Part shown: positions 48,258 to 59,150 of the stretch, in pieces
How the letters are laid out: each line of letters opens with the position of its first letter
Position numbering within the stretch: the stretch's first letter is position 1
Origin: Lycorma delicatula
Taxonomy: Eukaryota; Arthropoda; Insecta; Hemiptera; Fulgoridae
Length of the DNA: 64,000 bases
Direction of reading: 5' to 3'
NCBI RefSeq assembly: GCF_047948215.1
Contig: NC_134461.1
Span: forward strand, 82,422,103 to 82,486,102
Program-made: the position numbers and the translations under genes
The notes under the pieces: generated by a model
What the model was told of the DNA's origin: nothing
Seen by the model: only the letters and a program-made list of their open reading frames with translations
Database searches by the model: none

Positions 48258-48556
48258 AAGTCACCGGGTTGGTCTAGTGGTGAACGCGTCTTCCCAAATC
48301 AGCTGATTTAGAAGTCGAGAGTCCCAGAGTTCAAGTTCTAGTAAAGGCAGTTACTTTTATACGGATTTGAATACTAGATTATGGATACCGATGTTCTTTG
48401 GTGGTTGCGTTTCAATTCACCACACATCTCAGAAATGGTCGAACTGACACTGTACAAGTCTACACTTCATTTACACTCATACATACCATCCCCATTCATC
48501 CTCTGAAGTAATGCCTGAACGGCAATTCCTGGAGGCTAAACAGGAAAAGAAAGAAA
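48258..48556 (+). repeat. tRNA-derived SINE (family a), full-length
   Basis: Best plus-strand copy. It starts CACCGGGTTGGTCTAGTGG (A box), then CAGAGTTCAAGTTCTAG (B-box region), then GGATTTGAATACTAGATTAT, TGGTCGAACTGACACTGTAC and CATCCTCTGAAGTAATGCCT. It ends CTGGAGGCTAAACAGGAAAA with an AG-rich tail. A short ACATGTT occurs on both sides and may be the target duplication. A (TA)n run follows at 48568-48581. Confidence 0.85.
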
Positions 48557-48589
48557 GGACATGTTATATATATATATATATACCAGTAT

Positions 48590-48790
48590 TCCTGCGACGC
48601 GGCTTTACCCGCATTATTTTTTTAAGAGCTAACTTGTTTATTTGTCAATAAAAACGATTAAATCAAGAATATAGTTGTAGATTTCCATTAAATACCCCTC
48701 GCAGCATTTAATGAAAATGTTGGCATTTTTGTGGTGCTAGAATGAATAATTGCTGTGTAAATTATTCTATAGCAAACCACATAAAATTAT
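48590..48790 (+). repeat. Dispersed repeat Y, copy 2
   Basis: Partner of 9438-9650. The head CTGCGACGCGGCTTTACCCG is followed by TTTTTTTAAGAGCTAACTTG and GATTTCCATTAAAT. It resembles repeat X in the style of its head. Confidence 0.55.
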
Positions 48791-48879
48791 CCGTGAGAGA
48801 AACAGTCCTCTCTTAAGTCAATGCCTACCAACTTCAACTATTATCCTTAAGACTTATTAATCGTCATTTTTAGCATCCC

Positions 48880-49685
48880 CGTAGCGGCTCGCCCGCGCTG
48901 CATGGTTACTTCCGTTTCCCGTCGCGGTCAGAAGATATTAAGCCGTACGTGACTTGCTTCGCTCGCCCTTCCCGTCTAGCCAGAGGGCTCTGCCTCTTGA
49001 ACCCCGCTGTGTTCATTAAACTCATACTTTGTGAATAATAATGATAAATAAAGATTAAAGTCTGTTCAATTTATAAAAATTATCAGTGTATTGTAATTTC
49101 TTTAAGCAACAATTTACAGGATCAGAAAACTTGAGTTATATACGAATGTAGATTTCAAAACAGTCGATCTCCATCTTAAATATATTAATTATAAATGGTT
49201 ACCGTACTTCGTACGGGTAAAAATGTGTTTTCCCCGATTGTGAGCGTTACCCGAGAAACACCACTAGGAGGTGACCATACTTTGTTTCTCATTAAAAAAA
49301 AGTTTTAATTATTTTAATTTTATGTTTTTTAGTCAAATAGCCGGAGGCAGGTGCAGCTAGTCACGCCGCACAAACAGTAACAGTGGTTGTATCGACTGAG
49401 CCATCGTCGCACACCTTCAAAAATCGAGATTCAAAAAAACCCGAAAATGGTCTTTATATATTTATCTGAAGAGTAATTGCAAGCCCCAATTTAGTGAATA
49501 TCTCGTTTACTATAATCGGAATTGGAAAAAATTTGCAATCATTGTTCAACCCTTTCAAAGTCAAATTTCGAAAAATTTCGAAACTGGATTTATGATATTT
49601 CCATGAATTCAGAATCCAGTTTAACTGTTTAAACACACCAAAAATCAAGTTGATATCTTGATTTTATCGTGGCAATTTCTCCTTG
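48880..49685 (+). repeat. Dispersed repeat X, copy 3
   Basis: The head CCGTAGCGGCTCGCCCGCG, then TTCCGTTTCCCGTCGCGGTC and AATAATGATAAATAAAGATT. The body includes TTTATATATTTATCTGAAGA, TTGCAAGCCCCAATT and CACACCAAAAATCAAGTTGA, matching 29520-29745. Confidence 0.65.
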
Positions 49686-49688
49686 TCC

Positions 49689-50216
49689 GCCATTTTGTTA
49701 ATTTATATAAAAATTTTCACATTAATATTTTGTAAGTGTCTTTGTAATAAAGTTTTAAAATTAGAAAAAAATCAGGACTTCAATACCTTTGCAAATTACA
49801 AAATGGTGGCCATTTTTTTTCAATCCGTTATATCTCCATAAATATAAATTTTATAAAAATGTATGTTATTGCTAAAATATTAAGCCTTTTATTTTAAACA
49901 AAATTACATTCTATTTTTTTTTAAATCGGTTAAAAAATAGCCGAGTTATGGCAGAAAATTTATGTTGAAATTTTATACCTGTTTTCATGTCCTCCACATA
50001 CATTGTAAATAAACATACATTTTGATAAAACTTATATTTATAGAGATATAACGGATTGAAAAAAAATGGCCACCATTTTGTAATTTGCAAAGGTATTGAA
50101 GTCCTGATTTTTTGCTAATGTTAAAACTGCATTACAAAGATGCTTACAAAATATTAATGTGATTCCTCTATCGGAACTTGGGATATAAATTTTTATATAA
50201 AAGTAACAAAATGGAG
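49689..50216. mobile_element. Fold-back (long inverted repeat) element
   Basis: The left arm (about 49689-49867) is matched by the reverse complement of the right arm (about 50012-50216). Shared strings include TCAGGACTTCAATACCTTTG, CAAATTACAAAATGGTGGCC and TTTCAATCCGTTATATCTC. The loop is about 145 bp and AT-rich. The right arm has roughly 20 extra bases near 50163-50185. There is no ORF. The structure fits a MITE-like or fold-back transposon; ends near CGCCATTTTGTTA and TAACAAAATGGAGG would be its termini. Confidence 0.8.
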
Positions 50217-50734
50217 GAAAGTGGGAGAACGAAAGAGAAATTGCCATTTTTCCCATGGATATTTTTTGTTTAATTTTACAAGTAGAATCCGATAAAGTAT
50301 ACCCAGCCCACCATTTTAGAACACTCTGTATATTATATAAATAACTAACAGCATTAAACATACCACGTTATTTTTCTTTAAATTGGGTTGCGTTTTAAAA
50401 CAAACACTGTACATTACACGTGTTGTGTTATTGTAGGAATGTCTTCTAATAAAGTAGTATTCTGTATTACTTTATAATATTTTGAATTCAAATCAGTTAT
50501 TACAGTACTGTATTTCCAATTAGGCTATAAGGGAAAGTACTTAAAACACTGTACCATTATCGTAGTTTACTGTCCCGAAAAAAATGTGTAAATGAAATCA
50601 AAGTACAAAAATATTAAGTACTGCACACTACATATTTAGTACCGTATTTTTATTTTTCTAAATTTTATTTTAACCCGTAAAATTCTGTAATATTTCAACT
50701 GGCATTATTGTTGTTTTTTTTAATTTTATCAGTT
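50217..50734. other. No gene recognised
   Basis: A 107-codon minus-strand frame (50038-50361) overlaps the fold-back arm and is an artefact. The remainder is AT-rich. Confidence 0.35.
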
Positions 50735-50880
50735 GATCTTCGAAATAAGCGGGTAGCTGTAACTACAAGCGGGTATACTACCCTTTAGCTTACTACCTTG
50801 CGGGTTACCCTACAAGCGGGTAACTACAAGCGGGTATACTATAAGCGGGTAAATCAGCGGGTAGCTGTAACGCGGATATA
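50735..50880. repeat. Irregular tandem array of AAGCGGGTA motifs
   Basis: The core AGCGGGTA occurs six times within 130 bases with irregular 10-45 bp spacers. Near copies of GCTGTAAC and of ACTACAAGCGGGTATACTA are included. It is GC-richer than the surroundings and ends in GCGGATATAACAGTTG. At 50950-51003 an imperfect hairpin follows (AGCGATTAG and CTAATCGCT as outer arms). Confidence 0.75.
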
Positions 50881-51884
50881 ACAGTTGTCTCCGGATGGCC
50901 GCGTTACAGCGGAGTGGTAATTTAAAGCGTTAAATTTTTGTTGGTTTTAGAAGCGATTAGTAAATTTGAATTTACCTGATTCGAATTTCAGCTAATCGCT
51001 TTATTGTGCAGCGAACTAATAAAAATAGTTCCCAGATCTGTCCACAGTCGGCTCGACGCCAAAGCTGTACGTACAGGTCTCGGTATCTTCAGTTTAGTCA
51101 GTGGTACGCTCAACTAATCAAAAACGGGTAAAAGGGTTAAAGAATAAGAAAATGCGGTGACAGGTAAGAAAAAAATAATATACTCTGGAAAGAACTGCAG
51201 TAGGACAGCCAAGAATCCTTTTGGTTAGGTAGTCCCCAGCTGTTTATATAAAGAATTGTAAATTTGCAATTTCTCCGGAAATCGGTGAAGTTTTGTGTGG
51301 AGAAACAGATGACAATTAGAACTAGAATAATTAAAAACAAGTAGATAATTAGTCATGGTTATGAGTAATGGTTATAACATGCAACATCTGTTTTTAATAA
51401 TTTTTATCAGCTATTTTTTAACGAATAAAAAATGTAGTTATCTGATTTTTTTTTGAAAGCCGCCATTTTGTTTCTATACACCCTAGAAGGTTGAAATTTT
51501 TGCAGAACATTTTTAGAACCTTCGTTAAAAGGTCTGTAAAGTTTCAATAGAATCGGTGAAGGAATGGGCGAGTGATACTAAATCAAAAGCGTGTACCTCT
51601 TCGTGGACACGCGGTGTATGTATATATAAAATCATGAATTTTTTCAGAAATATTATTGTGTGTATTTCTACGTAATGCATTCTAAGCAACTGGCAGTCGA
51701 CATCAAATGCAAAATTTATGTTGCTGTATCCCATAAATACATGTATTTGTATCAATACTAAAAAAAAAAAATTAAATACACGCGAAACCTCACGGAATGT
51801 TTTAAATCAGCAAAAATTATAATAATCGTTGCTTATAGATTTAGATTTAGTGACATAGCTGAGTTCTCTATCCAAATAATATTT
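50881..51884. other. No gene recognised
   Basis: Moderately AT-rich, holding the hairpin at 50950-51003 and no coding pattern. It ends at the left terminus of the DNA transposon. Confidence 0.35.
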
Positions 51885-54210
51885 CTGTACCTAGGAGGCA
51901 TACAACACCATCAACATTTTTTCAAAAATGAGGTTTTAACACCATCTTAACCTATAATGGTTGCTCATTTAGAGGCATAACACACTATCTGCTAAATAAT
52001 AACACTAAGGAAATAGATAGGTTCAACGTAACACTAAGTCCATAAGGGAAAATGGACACCATGTGGACTTTGTGTTTTATGCCTCTAGAAATTTTCTCTA
52101 CTTATAACACTATCTCCACATGGTGTTGTTTGCCTCAAATTAACTCTGGTGGATTTTTTTGGAAACACTGGATATTTAGTTCTCTTGCAATCACCATTTT
52201 TATTGTGTACTGTGTTGTGTTTTTTTGTTTGATATCTGTTTACTGTAGCAACAATTTTAGAGTAAAAATAATATGAGTTCTATTCAAAATTCTCGAGCTG
52301 AGAAAATTATGAGTTCTAGTAAAATTGAAAAAGTTTCACATTCACCAGAGGTTAGTTATAGTTTGATAAGTAACCAACAATCAACCATACAAATTTTACA
52401 AAATGATTTATTTTTAAGCAGTGATAATGATGATTTTAATTATGATACTGATTCCGATAAGAATTATGTACCTGAAAGTAGCCCAAGTTCCACATCAGAT
52501 AATGAAGGTAACGATTGTTATGTTGAAAACAATTGTGCTAAACCTAAGAGGCGTGTTAAAAACAAATCTCTTACTGAAAAGAAAGGTAGAAAAAGAGTAA
52601 GAAATATTGATGAATGGTTGTATACTAAACGAAAACAAAATTATGCGGCAGGGAAAGAGTACATCAGTAAAAAGGGTAAGCATGTAAAAGCAAGAACTAT
52701 GAAAGGTGCATGTTCTTGTAGGATGCAATGTAGTTCAAGGAAAAATGATGGTAGTAGGCCAAAGGAAAATTCTTTAATTTACTATTTTAAAATAAATAAT
52801 GTGAAGATAATGGTGTGCAAGGTAATGTTCTTAAATAATCTATCAATTTCAAACACTGTTGTAGTAAACATTATGAAAAAAATACAGCAAGAAAGGTTAA
52901 TCAAACCAGATATGAGAGGTAACATACCCAAAATGTACCAGTTGTTCTTGCTGTACTGTTCTGAATATAACATTAGGTCTGAACATATTGCAACTGATTC
53001 GACTTATCGTCATGCATTTAATACCAAATTTAATCTTTCGTTCAAATCACCTGAGACTGACACATGTGATACATATGGTTCATTCATTGCTCAATTGAAG
53101 GATAATTTGAATGACGAAGAAAAATATCAAATTAAGAAAGATCATGATTCACATTTAGAAGAATCTAAAACCAGATATTAAGAGTACCGACACAACTGTC
53201 TAAAAGTAACCCAAAATACAAGGTTCTCACTGGTGACTTACAGAAGTGTCTTCCTACACCTCTTTCTCATATTAAAGTGGGCTGACCATGTCATTCCTAA
53301 CTCACAAGTAGAATAATTAACTATATGGTCAGATAACTGTTACGGGCAGAATAAGAATGTACTAATTGTGATGTGCTTTTTTTATTTTAAGCAAGTATCC
53401 AAAAATTAAAACCATCAACCAAAAATTTTTACTCAAAGGACACACTCATATGGAGGCAGACTTAAAACACAATAGTGGTGCCACCAACTACCCAGATGAA
53501 AAGAGAGACTGAAGATGTGTTACTGTTTTTCTTGTGTTTTTTCCTTTTTTCTTGAATGCGTCTCATATTGTCTAAATGACTGTACTTAGGATTAATAGCT
53601 TATATTAATGAAATCTCTAATGTTTGTCCTGATAAACAAAGTTTTTTAATCATTCTAAATTGACAAAGCATATTTTTACTTAACCATTGCGTTGAAAGAA
53701 ACCATTAGATTAGAAGAAAGGACTTTATAATCTTACAATGAAAAAGGTGATAACAGTCTATGTATTCATTTTTTTGTTATACTTTCATAATTTTTATTTT
53801 CTTAAATCGTTTTTCAATTTAACTACAGTTTAATTTATTCTGTATTGTAACATTTATTATACTCATGTGTATTATTAAATGAAACAATAATTAAATTTGT
53901 CTTGTTAATTTTACAAACAATTTGTTTTTAAAATGTTTAAGGAGATGGTGTTATATTTGTGAAAAATAAGAGATATTAATTTAGAGGCAAAAAACACCAT
54001 GTCCACTTTTTTTAATAAAAAACAAATAAAATTATAAAAGTGTATTAGAGTGATAAAGCTGACCATAATAGTGAAACAAATACCAAAAATCATACAGAAA
54101 CTAATTCAATTGATAGAGCCAGTAAGGAAGAAATGAGTAAGCAAACTTTGATGAGCTATATCTCAGAAAGATGAAATTGTGACATGGTGTTGTATGCCTC
54201 CCAGGTACAG
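51885..54210 (+). mobile_element. DNA transposon with 27-bp TIRs, 4-bp TSD and subterminal motif array
   Basis: The left end (51885-51911) and the reverse complement of the right end (54184-54210) are identical over 27 bases except one A/G. Both begin CTGTACCT, continue GGAGGCATAC and finish AACACCAT. ATTT occurs directly outside both ends (51881-51884 and 54211-54214), which fits a 4-bp target-site duplication. Related motifs of the form GAGGC(A/T)TA..ACACCAT recur inside near 51931, 51970, 52060 and 52118 on the left and 53946 and 53983 on the right, some inverted. The element is 2326 bp with a single main ORF at 52273. By TSD length and protein type it may belong to the Sola group, but this is a guess. 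Confidence 0.85.
52273..53181 (+). CDS. Transposase-like protein of the 2.3-kb DNA transposon (302 codons, C-terminus broken)
   Basis: The N-terminus is Ser-rich and acidic (NDDFNYDTDSDKNYVPESSP). A basic stretch follows (KPKRRVKNKSLTEKKGRKRV), then RNIDEWLYTKRKQNYAAGKE. Next is a cysteine motif, ACSCRMQCSS, then VCKVMFLNNLSISNTVVVNI, RLIKPDMRGNIPK and YRHAFNTKFNLSFKSPETDT. The 'C.C...C' and 'MFLNTL.IS' blocks are typical of large uncharacterised transposon proteins in insect and cnidarian genomes. After the stop at 53181 homology goes on in other frames to about 53480 (LTGDLQKCLPTP, WSDNCYGQNKNVLIVM, LLKGHTHMEAD). Thus the original protein was longer and the copy is inactive. A segment after CRMQCSS also seems deleted compared with the family. 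Expected role: DNA cleavage at the terminal repeats. Family assignment is from memory. Confidence 0.75.
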   Translation: MSSIQNSRAEKIMSSSKIEKVSHSPEVSYSLISNQQSTIQILQNDLFLSSDNDDFNYDTDSDKNYVPESSPSSTSDNEGNDCYVENNCAKPKRRVKNKSLTEKKGRKRVRNIDEWLYTKRKQNYAAGKEYISKKGKHVKARTMKGACSCRMQCSSRKNDGSRPKENSLIYYFKINNVKIMVCKVMFLNNLSISNTVVVNIMKKIQQERLIKPDMRGNIPKMYQLFLLYCSEYNIRSEHIATDSTYRHAFNTKFNLSFKSPETDTCDTYGSFIAQLKDNLNDEEKYQIKKDHDSHLEESKTRY

Positions 54211-54214
54211 ATTT

Positions 54215-55009
54215 AACAAAACAACGCACGTCAAAGCAATTTAAAAAAGAAATATTCCACTTACCTCATTTAACAAGACATTCATTTTTAATATTTTAAG
54301 TTAGTTGCATTTGGATTCCTTTTTGAAATTAATAGGTTCATTATTTCAATGTGATTTTTTTGTTGTTTATCTTCGACCTTTTTTATTGAAACTGTGTAAG
54401 GCGACTTTTGAAATGCTGAATTTCATGTTTTACCTTTCATATTTCATGATATTGCATCAAGATTTTATCCCATATTTTATTCAGCAACAGTTCAGGATTA
54501 AACTTGGATTTGGGATCATTTTTGTAATTTCTTAGCATTTGAAAAAAAAATGAAACATAAATTAAGCTAAATTAAAGATATTTTAGAAACAAAGTTTACA
54601 AACAGTACAGTAGGTAAGATGTGTTTTTCTAATACATCATTATGTTCCTATTCCTTCCATTTTTGTTTAAAGATAATACTCGTGTTACTAGTTAAATAAA
54701 ATAAATAAAGGTATTTTAATTATGTTAATATGAATTGACTCACCAAAACAACAGAAGTTAGTATAACTTTGAGATGTAACAGTCACGTGGCACCAATCCA
54801 CACTTTTGAGGTTATGAAAATTGCGCCAAATAAGCAGCTGATTGTAATTGCTGCCAAATGAAAAAAAATGAAACATTTATATCAATTATATTGATAAAAC
54901 TGATAATGTAATACTGGATACATAACAATATAAGTTTTATCAAATTATATTTGAAATTAATAAAAGCACATACTATTTTTCAAAGGTTGTGTCCCTATTA
55001 ACCCTGTTT
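54215..55009. other. No gene recognised
   Basis: AT-rich stretch between the DNA transposon and block C'. Frames at 54305-54535 (+) and 54688-54876 (-) are Phe/Ile-rich and unlikely to be genes. Confidence 0.35.
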
Positions 55010-55112
55010 TACGGTACTGGAATTTAGTTATAATACGAAATAATCATTAACGGGAGAAAAGAAGATGAGATCAATCGATCACTACAGCAAAACAGCTTAA
55101 AAAATTATATTC

Positions 55113-55375
55113 TACCGGACTGGTTTAGGGGTTTACTCGTCATCGCGAATCAGTTGTTTAACAGCTGATTTTCGAAGTCCTTTCAAATTCTAGTAAAACT
55201 TTAGGTGCTTTTATACGGATCTGAATACTTGACAATGAATACCGGTATATTTTGGTGGCTGGAGTTCAATTAACCACACCTCTCAGGATTGGTCGACTTG
55301 AGTTTGTACAAGACTACACTTCATTTACATGTCATACATACAATTTTCATCTCATGGGGCTTTGGAAAGGGGGGT
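55113..55375 (+). repeat. tRNA-derived SINE (family a) in block C'
   Basis: Counterpart of 29897-30175. It has lost about 17 bases around the B-box region (AGTCCTTTCAAATTCTAG here), so it could not drive polymerase III. Confidence 0.8.
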
Positions 55376-55562
55376 TGCGTTTTTTCACTAGTTAATGCAA
55401 CATACACACTAGGAAAATAAATGAATAATAAATTTTAAGATTATGTATCGTAATCGAACGATATACGACGTACAAATTAACCGAATAGATATTACCGAAT
55501 TTAAACTGAGTTATAAAATGTATTCGATAGAAATAGATGGTACAAATAAATTTTGTATCGTA

Positions 55563-55650
55563 TGAAAAAATGCCAAGCCTCAACGGAATTCGAACCCAAA
55601 ATCTTACAGATGAAAGAGTCGCTACCATTACCCCACAGAGATCAGTAGAA
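55563..55650 (-). repeat. tRNA-derived SINE fragment (family b) in block C'
   Basis: Counterpart of 30372-30458, reading on the minus strand TGGGGTAATGGTAGCGACTC and GATTTTGGGTTCGAATTCCG. Confidence 0.75.
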
Positions 55651-55673
55651 CATTTAGCTGGAGTAGATGAAAT

Positions 55674-57531
55674 CCTCCTCTATGAATCATGATACCTTGC
55701 TGTTGGTGAGGGGGCTTGAGTGCTCAGGGATACAGAGTAGCTGGACCGAAGGTGCAACCATATCGGAGAGGTATCTGTGGAGAGCCAGACTAAGGAATGA
55801 TTCCTGAAAGAGGGCAGCAGCTCTTTCAGTAGTTGTTAGGGGCGTGAGTCACAATGACTTAAACGGCCATATCAACATCACTCAGTCCTCTGAGTACTGC
55901 GCAGCTGAAAGCAATGGAAAACTACAGCTGCTTTTTTTCCAAGAAAATGTGGCTCTGGAATTAGAAAATGGTGTTATAGAGGAAGAAGAGGAAGTTGAGG
56001 AGGATGAAATGGGAGAAACAATACTGAGATCTGAATTTAAGAGAGCATTAAAAGATTTAAATGGCTGAGAGGCTCCTGGAATAGACGGAATACCTATAGA
56101 ATTACTGCGCGGGTGAGGAAGGGATTGATAGATTATACAAACTGGTGTGTAATATTTATGAAAAAGGGGAATTTCCGTCAGACTTCAAAAAAGTGTTATA
56201 GTGATGATACCAAAGAAAGCAGGGGCAGATAAATGTGAAGAATACAGAACAATTAGTTTAACTAGTCATGCATCAAAAATCTTAACTAGAATTCTATACA
56301 GAAGAATTGAGAGGAGAGTGGAAGAAGTGTTAGGAGAAGACCAATTTGGTTTCAGGAAAAGTATAGGGACAAGGGAAGCAATTTTAGGCCTCAGATTAAT
56401 AGTAGAAGAAAGATTAAAGAAAAACAAACCAACATACTTGGCATTTATAGACCTAGAAAAGGCATTCGATAACGTAGACTGGAATAAAATGTTCAGCATT
56501 TAAAAAAATTAGGGTTCAAATACAGAGATAGAAGAACAATTACTAACATGTACAGGAATCAAACAGCAACAGCAACAGTAACAATTGAAGAACATAAGAA
56601 AGAAGCCGTAATAAGAAAGGGAGTCCGACAAGGATGTTCCCTATCTCCGTTACTTTTTAATCTTTACATGGAACTAGCAGTTAATGATGTTAAAGAACAA
56701 TTTAGATTCGGAGTAACAGTACAAGGTGAAAAGGTAAAGATGCTACGATTTGCTGATGATATAGTAATTCTAGCCGAGAGTAAAAAGGATTTAGAAGAAA
56801 CAATGAACGGCATAGATGAAGTCCTACGCAAGAACTATCGCATGAAAATAAACAAGAACAAAACAAAAGTAAAGAAATGTAGTAGAAATAACAAAGATGG
56901 ACCACTGAATGTGAAAATAGGAGGAGAAAAGATTATGGAGGTAGAAGAATTTTGTTATTTGGGAAGTAGAATTACTAAAGATGGACGAAGCAGGAGCGAT
57001 ATAAAATGCCGAATAGCACAAGCTAAACGAGCCTTCAGTAAGAAATATAATTTGTTTACATCAAAAATTAACTTAAATGTCAGGAAAAGATTTTTGAAAG
57101 TGTATGTTTGGAGTGTCGCTTTACATGGAAGTGAAACTTGGACAATCTGAGCATCTGAGAAGAAAAGATTAGAAGCTTTTGAAATGTGGGTGCTATAGGA
57201 GAATGTTAAAAATCAGATGGGTGGATAAAGTGACAAATGAAAAGGTATTGCGGCAAATAGATGAAGAAAGAAGCATTTGGAAAAATATAGTTAAAAGAAG
57301 AGACAGACTTATAGGCCACATACTAAGGCATCCTGGAATAGTCGCTTTAATATTGGATGGACAGGAAGAAGGAAAAAATTGTGTAGGCAGGCCACGTTTG
57401 GAATATGTAAAACAAATTGTTAGGGATGTAGGATGTAGAGGGTATACTGAAATGAAACGACTAGCACTATAGGGAATCTTGGAGAGCTGCATCAAACCAG
57501 TCAAATGACAGAAGACAAAAAAAAAAAAAAA
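55674..57531 (+). mobile_element. RTE-type LINE, internally deleted, with 8-bp target duplication
   Basis: The insertion is bounded by GATGAAAT at 55666-55673 and 57532-57539, and the intact site exists once in block C at 30478-30485. It starts CCTCCTCTATGAATCATG, has a non-coding leader (GGGCAGCAGCTCTTTCAGTA) and ends in TGACAGAAGAC plus an A tail. At 1.86 kb it is shorter than a full RTE element because the endonuclease region is gone while RT and the C-terminus remain. Confidence 0.92.
55844..57475 (+). pseudogene. RTE-type reverse transcriptase (endonuclease domain missing)
   Basis: Frames in order are as follows. 55844-56068 has EEEEEVEEDEMGETILRSEF, the linker before RT. 56201-56503 has DQFGFRKSIGTREAI and FIDLEKAFDNVDW, RT motifs with the first catalytic Asp. 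56548-57150 has GVRQGCSLSPLLFNLYMELA and LRFADDIVILAES, the FADD active site intact, then EFCYLGSRITKDGR and LNVRKRFLKVYVW. 57179-57472 has MLKIRWVDKVTNEKVLRQID and a Gly/Arg-rich end. The enzyme copies LINE RNA into DNA at the nick. The 56503/56548 shift, the TGA at 57148 (perhaps CGA to TGA) and the 57179 shift disable it. Similar proteins in insect annotation are often labelled 'craniofacial development protein 2-like'. Confidence 0.9.
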
Positions 57532-57582
57532 GATGAAATAGACACAAGTAAATTTTTCATGCATGAGTGTACTGCCTTTAAA

Positions 57583-58559
57583 GAGTGCTTCGTAATCCTC
57601 GTATGAAATAGTGAAATATCTTCGTATTCGTAATGAAAAGGTTCTTGCATCATATTACATAGCTAAATGATATTTCAAATCATGCTCAATATTTAACTTA
57701 AAAAATCAAACTTCTTAAACGGACATTAAAATAAATCTGTTTTTAAAACCTATACTAAAAATCTTTTTAAAAATATACTTCAAATTAAATGATTTTTTCA
57801 AATCTCAACTTTTAAAAGTAATAAAACCGGTGCCAGTTAAAAATATCCACCAACGATTTAATAACTTATTTCGGGTCGAGTTCAAAAATTGACATTTAAA
57901 AAAAAGTTAAAAAACCTGAAAAGGAGTTGCCATTATACTTTCCCAGCACTGAGAAACTAAAACCGTATTTTGAAACTGGTTTCTAGAAGATTTAAAAGTT
58001 TTTTATCCAACAACCATTTTCATTTAAAGAAAATAAACTAAAAATTTATTTCAAATTAACTTACTACATTTTATTATAAAGTAGAATTACATGATAAAAT
58101 GTGAAAATTTATAAAGCCAAATATGAATAAAAGAATGATTAAGCAATATAATATCATAAAAACAGAAATAACATTTGAAATTTAAAAGTGTAATACCAAC
58201 AAACCTTAATAGAAGCAATTTTAAAAAGGTTTATTTTAAACGTATTGATACTTCCGGTTGAGATATTAAAATTATATACTTTGAATTTTTGGGGATGGTT
58301 GTTAAAATTTTTCAAGGTTTTTTAATGAATTTGTTACCCCTAAATGTTACATTTATGGTTAAGCTAGTTTTCTAAACTACTTAAGTAAAAGTTGAAAATT
58401 TGCAAATTTCGCCGTACCCTTCAGAGAATCTATACAAAACTGTAACACGATAAATTTCTCGTACAAAATTAGTGTGACATACGTTCGCACATACAAATAT
58501 CCAATCGGTAAAATGTTTGTGTTTTTAGTCTTAATGGACCAAAAATTTCGAAATTTGAC
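57583..58559. other. Block C'-specific insert, left part
   Basis: AT-rich sequence absent from block C. No coding or element signature was recognised. Confidence 0.35.
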
Positions 58560-59150
58560 AAAAACCCCCGTGAGGGGGGGGGCAGAATTCAGGCCATCCT
58601 GGAACTGAGAGGTCAAGGGGAAAATTTCCCACTCACAAGCGGCGAGTCAATGTGGCGGGAGGCGCATTTTGGGACCGTGTGGAAGTTCCTTGATGCGGTT
58701 GATTCGTTCAACCGACATCAGTAGTTTACCTAAGGGAAAAGACTCCTAACGCACTACTATAGGAAGCTAACCAACAGATATGGGTGGCTACCAGCCAGAT
58801 AAAGGCTCCAAGCGCTTTAATGTTGGATAGGTTCTTGCTGGTATTCAGCGGCCTAGGCGTGGCAGTGAATGCTATCTTTGACGAGATAAATTTAATTATT
58901 AATAGTCATATATGTTTTAGTAGTTGAAGGGGAAGTGGGTGCACCTACCCATTTTAGTGATAGACGACAAGTGGTCGGTGGGACACGCAAGAGAGTGATG
59001 GTGTATGGTACCATGCTTATTCCGCTCACGCATTTAGGTTACCTCTAGAGCTAGTTAGGGCAGTGTTCGCTAAACTGTTTCGAGGTTCAGTAGCCGTTTG
59101 TGGCACAGACATTCAGTCTTATGCTTTAGGGCGACCGAATGGGGTGGTGG
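58560..59150. other. GC-richer non-coding block, likely TE-derived
   Basis: Base composition changes sharply at about 58565 (CCCCCGTGAGGGGGGGGGC) and stays GC-richer to about 59150. There is no long frame on either strand. Phrases such as GGTCGGTGGGACACGCAAGA look like a LINE leader, but no match exists elsewhere in the window. Confidence 0.4.

Noticed and set aside
50038..50361. 107-codon minus-strand ORF
   Set aside because: It lies across the right arm of the fold-back element and has no counterpart frame in the left arm.
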